Below are positions 31,677 through 36,243 of a DNA stretch of 36,243 nucleotides, one piece after another. The DNA is from Microcoleaceae cyanobacterium MO_207.B10. GTDB taxonomy: Bacteria; Cyanobacteriota; Cyanobacteriia; Cyanobacteriales; Microcoleaceae. The translations under genes and the position numbers were made by a program. How positions within the stretch are numbered: the stretch's first letter is position 1; each line of letters starts with the position of its first letter. Below the pieces are notes generated by a model. The model had not been told where the DNA came from, searched no databases, and worked only from the letters and a program-made list of their open reading frames with translations. The stretch lies in assembly GCA_030064835.1 (NCBI GenBank), contig JASJEE010000010.1, positions 1 through 36,243 on the forward strand, written 5' to 3'.

Positions 31677-32675
31677 TTATGTAGTAGGAATTTTTGCATC
31701 AAGATCAAACAGTAATAATTCTGCTTCCACTGCAGACAACGCTTCTGAAACTACGGTTGCCCGTTCTACTTCACTATACTGACAAAAAATTGTCTGGGCT
31801 TCCTCATACAATTTTTTTGCCCGGAGTAAATTTTGGTAATTTCCTGCTTCTGGGTATTTCGGATTATCTGGTAAGTTATACAGTAGGTTAGCCTTATTCG
31901 AGATAGTAGCCGCATACTCCAAAGGAGTATCTTGAGCCGTGCGAACTTTCAAGGCTTCATCGTAAGCAGTTAATGCCCGCAAATTATTGTCTACCGGGTG
32001 TAAACTGGGAAGGTATTGTAAAGCATTTGCTAAATTATTGTGCAACATCGCATATTCGTTGGGATGTTCGATCAGATTAACTGCTTTTAGTGCTTCCTCA
32101 AATGACTGCACTGCCATTGCTTGTCGCATACCTTCCCTTTCCGGAGATAAGGTCATTGACAAATAAGCGATCGCGATATTATTGTGCAATATGGCATATT
32201 CTTGGGGGTGTTTATCGGCTGTAAATATTGGTAACGCCCGTTGATACGCCTGTATTGCCTGTTTCATAGTTGCCAAGTTAAAGCCAACTAATGCTTGCAA
32301 TACCAAGCCTAAATTCATTTCCGCTTCTGCTACTTCTGTCAGCTCACCTTGTTCCCGTAATATTTGCAGGGCAGTTTCATAAGCTGCTTTTGCTTCTAGC
32401 AATAAATCTGCCCCTTCTCCTGGTATTGCTCTCAAAGCTGTAGCCATTCCTGCTAATGCTCTTCCTTGCAATAGCGGATAATTTTTGCTAGATAATTCTA
32501 TAGCTTGTTGATATAGACAAATAGCATCATGTAGTTGTTTGCTATCTTTTGGTTTTTGTTGCAGCCCATTTGCCATCTCAATCAGCATTTGAATTTTTTC
32601 TGAAACATTTGCTGATTCAGATTCTATGGCATTTAATGCTGCTTTAACAGTAGTATCACTAATAGTTTGAATCAC
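31677..32675 (-). CDS. Tetratricopeptide-repeat protein in the hydrogenase-region cluster
   Basis: 332 aa, almost all TPR-like helical hairpins, for example AICLYQQAIEL (48-58), AKAAYETALQIL, AIQAYQRALPIF, AVQSFEEALKAV, ALTAYDEALKVR and AKKLYEEAQTIF. Two near-identical EYAxLHNNxAxA segments show internal duplication. Such proteins are protein-protein scaffolds; no catalytic motif or membrane segment is visible. In context it may hold maturation partners of the uptake hydrogenase (inference). It is separated from the next gene by the MITE at 31525-31630. Confidence 0.85.
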   Translation of the reverse strand: MIQTISDTTVKAALNAIESESANVSEKIQMLIEMANGLQQKPKDSKQLHDAICLYQQAIELSSKNYPLLQGRALAGMATALRAIPGEGADLLLEAKAAYETALQILREQGELTEVAEAEMNLGLVLQALVGFNLATMKQAIQAYQRALPIFTADKHPQEYAILHNNIAIAYLSMTLSPEREGMRQAMAVQSFEEALKAVNLIEHPNEYAMLHNNLANALQYLPSLHPVDNNLRALTAYDEALKVRTAQDTPLEYAATISNKANLLYNLPDNPKYPEAGNYQNLLRAKKLYEEAQTIFCQYSEVERATVVSEALSAVEAELLLFDLDAKIPTT

Positions 32676-33141
32676 AGTAATTAATAATTAATATTTTCTA
32701 CAAAAAGTCTAAAAATTTTTGCTATCTAGCTGTAACTTATTTTTCATTTTATCAATGTTGTTAATCACTGTCTGATTATTTATATTTTTTTTATAATTAT
32801 CTAATGATTTCCAAAGTAGATAACACAGGGAAATAAAGAGAAAAAAGACTTTTTTTTTTACAACTTAAATCAAGTTGAGAGAATAAAAATTGACAGTATT
32901 TAACGAAAAGTAAAATTACTTAACAGATTCTCCCTGTTAGTTGATGATAACTGCCTATTTTATAGCAGTTTTTATAAAAGTAAACTACACAATATTAAAA
33001 AGTGAAAATTTGAGTAGGGGCGATTTCCGTTCCGGAATGCTCCTAATTACGCGAATCGCCCCTACTTCCTTTCTAATTCCTTGCCCCTAATTCTGATTAT
33101 TTAACTTTCTTTTCTGTTACTTGTTTCATATTGCCTAAACT
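32676..33141. other. Intergenic region inside the hydrogenase-region cluster
   Basis: AT-rich spacer with a T-run near 32850 and the 52-bp palindromic repeat at 33014-33065. The length suggests that the TPR gene has its own promoter, but none is identified. Confidence 0.5.
33014..33065. repeat. Inverted repeat GTAGGGGCGATT
   Basis: GTAGGGGCGATT (33014-33025) is perfectly inverted at 33054-33065, with a TTCCGGAA palindrome inside. A typical cruciform-type dispersed repeat; 34630-34701 starts in the same way. Confidence 0.8.
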
Positions 33142-33462
33142 TTATGCTGTTTGAGACATTTGAGAACTACGCTCAAAAGCAATCATCTTAGCAATAGATT
33201 CAGGTAATTCATTCAAATCATCTGTATCTTCATAACCACTTAAAGGCGATACAAAAGTATAACAAGGGTCACATTCATAGGTATCATAAACCTGAAGTAT
33301 CCAATAATCAGGATATCCCTCAATTCCTACCTCAAGAATATACCAACTAGTCTCCTGTCGAGAATATTTAACAGTAAACCATTCTTTTTCTGCTTCGGGA
33401 ATTTCCCACTCATTACTCAGGAAATTAATTGCTAACTTTTCTGCTTCTGTTTGAGAAAACAT
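33142..33462 (-). CDS. Small soluble protein, YrhB/Imm35-like
   Basis: 106-aa soluble acidic protein. FSQTEAEKLAINFLSNEW at the N-terminus, then strands SWYILEVGIEGYPDYWILQV and DTYECDPCYTFVSPLSGYED, resemble the small alpha/beta proteins of the YrhB/Imm35 type, though the match is weak. It is not a recognised hydrogenase protein. It lies between the 87-aa gene and the TPR gene on the same strand, with gaps of 239 and 466 bp filled by repeats. Confidence 0.65.
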   Translation of the reverse strand: MFSQTEAEKLAINFLSNEWEIPEAEKEWFTVKYSRQETSWYILEVGIEGYPDYWILQVYDTYECDPCYTFVSPLSGYEDTDDLNELPESIAKMIAFERSSQMSQTA

Positions 33463-33480
33463 GACATTAACTCTCTATTT

Positions 33481-33662
33481 ATACCAAAATCAGGTTTAAG
33501 GTTTTAGGTAAAACTTAGTTGACTTTGTTGACTTTAAGGTTTTCGGTGAATAAATATTACCTACTACCTACAACTTAAATTCATCTAAAAATCCTTGGGT
33601 AAAAACCATCAATTTTAGGACTTTATCAACTCTATTTTAGTATCCATTAACTAATAAATTTA
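33481..33662. other. Repeat-like spacer
   Basis: Begins with ATACCA and contains TTTAGGTA-type and CCTACTACCTAC-type heptad fragments, but no matching TGGTAT end is found. Possibly an eroded member of the ATACCA family. Confidence 0.35.
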
Positions 33663-33704
33663 CCTACCACCTACCACCTACCACCTAAAACCTACCACCT
33701 ATTA
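33663..33704. repeat. CCTACCA heptad array running into a stop codon
   Basis: Six units in register: CCTACCA three times, CCTAAAA, CCTACCA, CCTATTA. The last unit overlaps the stop codon of the 87-aa gene (minus strand). Confidence 0.85.
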
Positions 33705-33965
33705 CTGTGCAGGTGCTTCCGCAGTTGACGGGTCAGGATAATATCCTAATTGTTTAGCTAATTCACGGGCAAGATGAAATAAAAACTTAGCTCCATCTTG
33801 ATTTCCATGATGAATTTGAGCTTGACCAACTTGCATTAAAACTGAAACAAAACCAGCATCAACTAGTTCAATATTTTCATCTAAAACATCAGGCTCTTGT
33901 CCATTTGGGCACTGAACCAATTTATCAATTAATTCATAATATTGTTCTGTTCTTTGTTCATCCAT
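33702..33965 (-). CDS. Small helical protein downstream of hupW
   Basis: 87 aa: MDEQRTEQYYELIDKLVQCP, then LVDAGFVSVLMQVGQAQIHH and AKFLFHLARELAKQLGYYPD. It resembles the N-terminal helical segment seen in front of many cyanobacterial TPR/CHAT proteins (xxYxxLIxxLLxCPxGxE... ELVDxGFV). Here it stands alone. It lies 51 nt after hupW on the same strand and is probably cotranscribed. It could interact with the TPR protein of the same cluster (inference). Confidence 0.75.
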   Translation of the reverse strand: MDEQRTEQYYELIDKLVQCPNGQEPDVLDENIELVDAGFVSVLMQVGQAQIHHGNQDGAKFLFHLARELAKQLGYYPDPSTAEAPAQ

Positions 33966-34016
33966 AATAATTTCCTTCTATTAACTATTTACAGATAGCC
34001 AGAAAAAAATTCTAGC

Positions 34017-34484
34017 CTATTTTTTGCTATCTAAACTGTTGATAATTTCTCGAAAAACCTTTTCAGCCGAACGCTCAACTACAGGAGAAAGTTCTAGACC
34101 AAAATCTAAACTTTCAGCTTCTATTAAATAGACAGTGACATCTTCGGGAAAATCATCTTTAAAGATTTTCCGACCCACCGCCAAAGCATTATCCCAACGA
34201 AAATCATGCAAATTATAACTAGGTTCTGGCAGTGCTTCCAATTCCGAACTAGGAACCTTAAATATTGCCCCCGGTTCCGAACCTGTAGCACTAGCATCCA
34301 GAATAATCAATTCCTGAGTTCCCCGGGCCTGAAACATTACCTCCATTCCCGCAGTACCGCAGTCATAAACCCGCACATTGGGATAAAGATGTTCAGAAAA
34401 ATATTGTTGCAGGTGTTGAGCAATAATTACTCCCACCCCATCATCACAACGGTTAAGATTACCGCAACCGATAATTGTCAACAT
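34017..34484 (-). CDS. hupW: Uptake hydrogenase maturation protease HupW
   Basis: 155-aa nickel-dependent endopeptidase that trims the C-terminus of the [NiFe] hydrogenase large subunit (HupL) after metal insertion. The family start MLTIIGCGNLNRCDDGVG is intact; nickel-sensing ligands match the HybD-type triad as Asp15, Asp63 (IILDAS) and His93 (YNLHDFRWD). The HupW-like stretches YDCGTAGMEVMFQARG and ATGSEPGAIFKVP separate it from HoxW. hupS and hupL are not in the window. It heads the same-strand cluster down to 29993. Its presence implies uptake hydrogenase and therefore probably nitrogen fixation. Confidence 0.93.
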   Translation of the reverse strand: MLTIIGCGNLNRCDDGVGVIIAQHLQQYFSEHLYPNVRVYDCGTAGMEVMFQARGTQELIILDASATGSEPGAIFKVPSSELEALPEPSYNLHDFRWDNALAVGRKIFKDDFPEDVTVYLIEAESLDFGLELSPVVERSAEKVFREIINSLDSKK

Positions 34485-34629
34485 TTATCATTTGTTAAGT
34501 GGGGTATGAGATATGCTGAAAATCTCAAAAGCTGATACAGTCTGGTTAATTTACTTCACATCCTCAACGCTACACTATTTTTATAAGCCTTTTTGTAACC
34601 TAGTAACATATATTTGAAGTCAGAATTGG

Positions 34630-34701
34630 TAGGGGCGTTAGCATTTGCGGTAGCATTCCGTGTAGGAAAGCTTTGCGTTAGCAAATGGCCATTCGCCTCT
34701 A
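34630..34701. repeat. Nested cruciform-type repeat
   Basis: TAGGGGCG (34630) is inverted as CGCCTCTA (34694-34701), CATTTGC (34642-34648) as GCAAATG (34681-34687), and a central AGC-TTCC/GGAA-GCT hairpin lies inside. It shares the GCGTTAGC style with the 27-bp insertion in tnpB. Confidence 0.7.
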
Positions 34702-34817
34702 CTAGGTATGGCGGTTCTGCACATAATATACACATAATATACATAATATAAAAGAGCGATCGCCTTGTTCCCTGATATTTTGATACAAACCACTATCATA
34801 AAATAAAGAGACAGATA

Positions 34818-35351
34818 ATGATTATAAGAAAAGCTTTAGATTCCGATCTAGATGATGTACTGTCCATCGAACGCGCTGCATTTGGTTCAGGGGATGGGGC
34901 TGAAATTGTGCAAACACTTCTGGGGGATGATAGTGCCAAACCTATTGTTTCCCTGCTAGCTTTCCAAGAAAATAAAGCTGTAGGACATATTCTGTTCTCT
35001 AGAGCTAGTCTTAAACCAGATGCTCCCTTATCAATTTCAATTCTCGGTCCCCTAGCAGTTTTGCCTGACTTTCAAAAACAAGGTATTGGGGGTAAATTGA
35101 TTGAAAAAGGATTAGATATTTTATCAACATCTGGAGTAGATGTAGTTTTTGTTCTCGGTCATCCTACATATTATCCACGTCACGGTTTTAAACCTGCTGG
35201 TATTCTTGGGTTTGAGCCTTCCTATCCTATACCAGAAAAAAATGCAGACGCTTGGATGGTTCAAGAATTGTCTCCGGGAATTATTGGAAATTTTAGGGGA
35301 AAAGTTATCTGTGCAGATAGTTTGGATGACCCTAAATATTGGCGGGAGTAA
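34818..35351 (+). CDS. GNAT family N-acetyltransferase
   Basis: 177 aa, complete GNAT fold. The N-terminus MIIRKALDSDLDDVLSIERA is the usual first strand-helix; ILGPLAVLPDFQKQGIGGKL contains the acetyl-CoA pyrophosphate loop (Q-x-x-G-x-G); VFVLGHPTYYPRHGFKPAG is the strand before the last helix. Overall it matches the YhbS-like (COG3153) group. The substrate is unknown. Single gene, facing away from hupW. Confidence 0.9.
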   Translation: MIIRKALDSDLDDVLSIERAAFGSGDGAEIVQTLLGDDSAKPIVSLLAFQENKAVGHILFSRASLKPDAPLSISILGPLAVLPDFQKQGIGGKLIEKGLDILSTSGVDVVFVLGHPTYYPRHGFKPAGILGFEPSYPIPEKNADAWMVQELSPGIIGNFRGKVICADSLDDPKYWRE

Positions 35352-36243
35352 TGATGGATAATTTACAACGCTTCCCGATGTTATCAGGCAAATTATCATA
35401 GTTCCGTAGTCCAGTAGGGTGCTTTAGACGGCTAAAATCACTTGCTGTTAAAAGTGTATTAGCAATTCGTCGTAACGCACCGAAGTCAACAGCAATAATT
35501 TAACCTCTGGCTTCTAAATATCTGCCGTTCTGGAATTCGCTTCAGCGGCGATAGGTGGGGCAGCTACATTATTGGTTTTCGTATTGTGTGTGCTGGCGGG
35601 AGAACTCTGTAGCCCTTTTTCCTTTTACCCTTTATCCTCTTTTCTGTTTCGTTTCCGTCATCAGGCGGTCGATTTTTTTGAGATTTAGGGGTTGTCATTT
35701 CAGTTATCAGTACGGACTGCTATTCAAAAAAACCTACGATTTAATTTGTTCAGCAATAGGCAATTAAAGGATAGAATTACAATATAAATCAGTTATTAAA
35801 TTTAATGATGAATATTAGTTTAAGCCCGGAACAAGAAAAATTTATTCAATCTCAAGAGGATGTTTGAAAAGTATGAATTTTGACTTAGATTCCCCCTAGC
35901 CCCCCATTTAACAAAAAGTGTAGCAACATCTAGCTTCCCCCTTTCCAAGGGGGACGGGAGGGGGATTGAAAAGGGGGGAAATACAGTAGAAAGTCCCCTT
36001 TATTAAGGGGGATTTAGGGGGATAAATATATATCTAAATTATTAATAATCCTCGTTTAATCGGCGTAGGGATGTTGCATACAATGTCCCTACTGTGGTCT
36101 AGCGACATGAAAACCGCTATAAGCTACATAAGTTTTTGTTGGGTTGCGCTGTCGCTTAACCCAACCTACTGTCGTGTCAAGCTTTAAATGGTGTATTAGA
36201 TTTTTAAGTAAAAGCTTTGAAAAATCAGCATCCTACCATTTTT
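35352..36243. other. Gene-free repeat zone
   Basis: About 890 bp with no supportable gene. It holds an imperfect GGTGC...GCACC inverted pair (about 35418-35481), C-rich/G-rich hairpin repeats (35886-36023, with AAGGGGGATTTAGGGGGAT as at 2370), GTAGGGA...TCCCTAC (about 36065-36092) and a perfect GTTGGGTT/AACCCAAC hairpin (36138-36165). A 70-aa frame at 35555-35767 has no coding character. Confidence 0.65.

Noticed and set aside
35555-35767. 70-aa plus-strand frame in the right-hand repeat zone
   Set aside because: Cys/Phe-rich, no ribosome binding site, no conservation signal, surrounded by repeats.

Overview
The window comes from a cyanobacterium, most likely a filamentous one with an AT-rich, repeat-rich genome (Oscillatoriales such as the Trichodesmium/Okeania/Lyngbya group; the genus is inference). 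The evidence is psbZ beside ribH, a cyanobacterial NdhD, a HupW-type hydrogenase protease, cyanobacteria-restricted small proteins, Uma2 nucleases, many GCGATCGC (HIP1) octamers and dense dispersed repeats.

Layout. 1-3.3 kb: a lipoprotein substrate-binding protein diverges from an HpcH/HpaI aldolase, followed by a 2OG-Fe dioxygenase. 3.4-7 kb: a Uma2 nuclease, a decayed ORF, an IS630-type HTH protein and a large DUF1400 alpha/beta hydrolase. 7-12 kb: a MITE, two small membrane proteins, and an overlapping pair of two-component proteins (PAS histidine kinase, then REC-histidine kinase). 12-14.6 kb: two small conserved proteins and gene remnants, including a 5'-truncated YihY/BrkB. 15-17.7 kb: a 910-residue DHH-CBS-CBS-tRNA nucleotidyltransferase. 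18.4-20.2 kb: psbZ, ribH, tRNA-Gly(GCC) with a clear promoter, and a membrane protein with a cysteine-rich N-terminus. 20.8-24.1 kb: a ProA-like protein whose usual catalytic cysteine position holds valine, then a decayed IS200/IS605 tnpB inserted in what is left of a kynureninase gene. 24.3-28.3 kb: ureG, two membrane proteins and ndhD. 28.8-29.6 kb: an overlapping PIN-domain gene pair. 30-34.5 kb: a same-strand cluster (hupW, an 87-residue protein, a 106-residue protein, a TPR protein, two small membrane proteins, a NifU-Rieske fusion) that looks like an uptake-hydrogenase maturation neighbourhood. 34.8-36.2 kb: a GNAT acetyltransferase and a gene-free repeat zone.

The most unusual thing is the non-coding DNA. 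Nearly every tandem array has a 7-bp period although the unit sequence differs (TCAGTTA, AACAATT, CCTACCA/TAGGTGT, GGGAACA and degenerate forms). Many arrays abut start or stop codons, and some sit inside MITE-like elements. One array occupies the position of the ribosome binding site of a membrane-protein gene. One MITE family has three copies, two with convincing 8-bp target duplications; a second family has ATACCA...TGGTAT ends and carries heptads inside.
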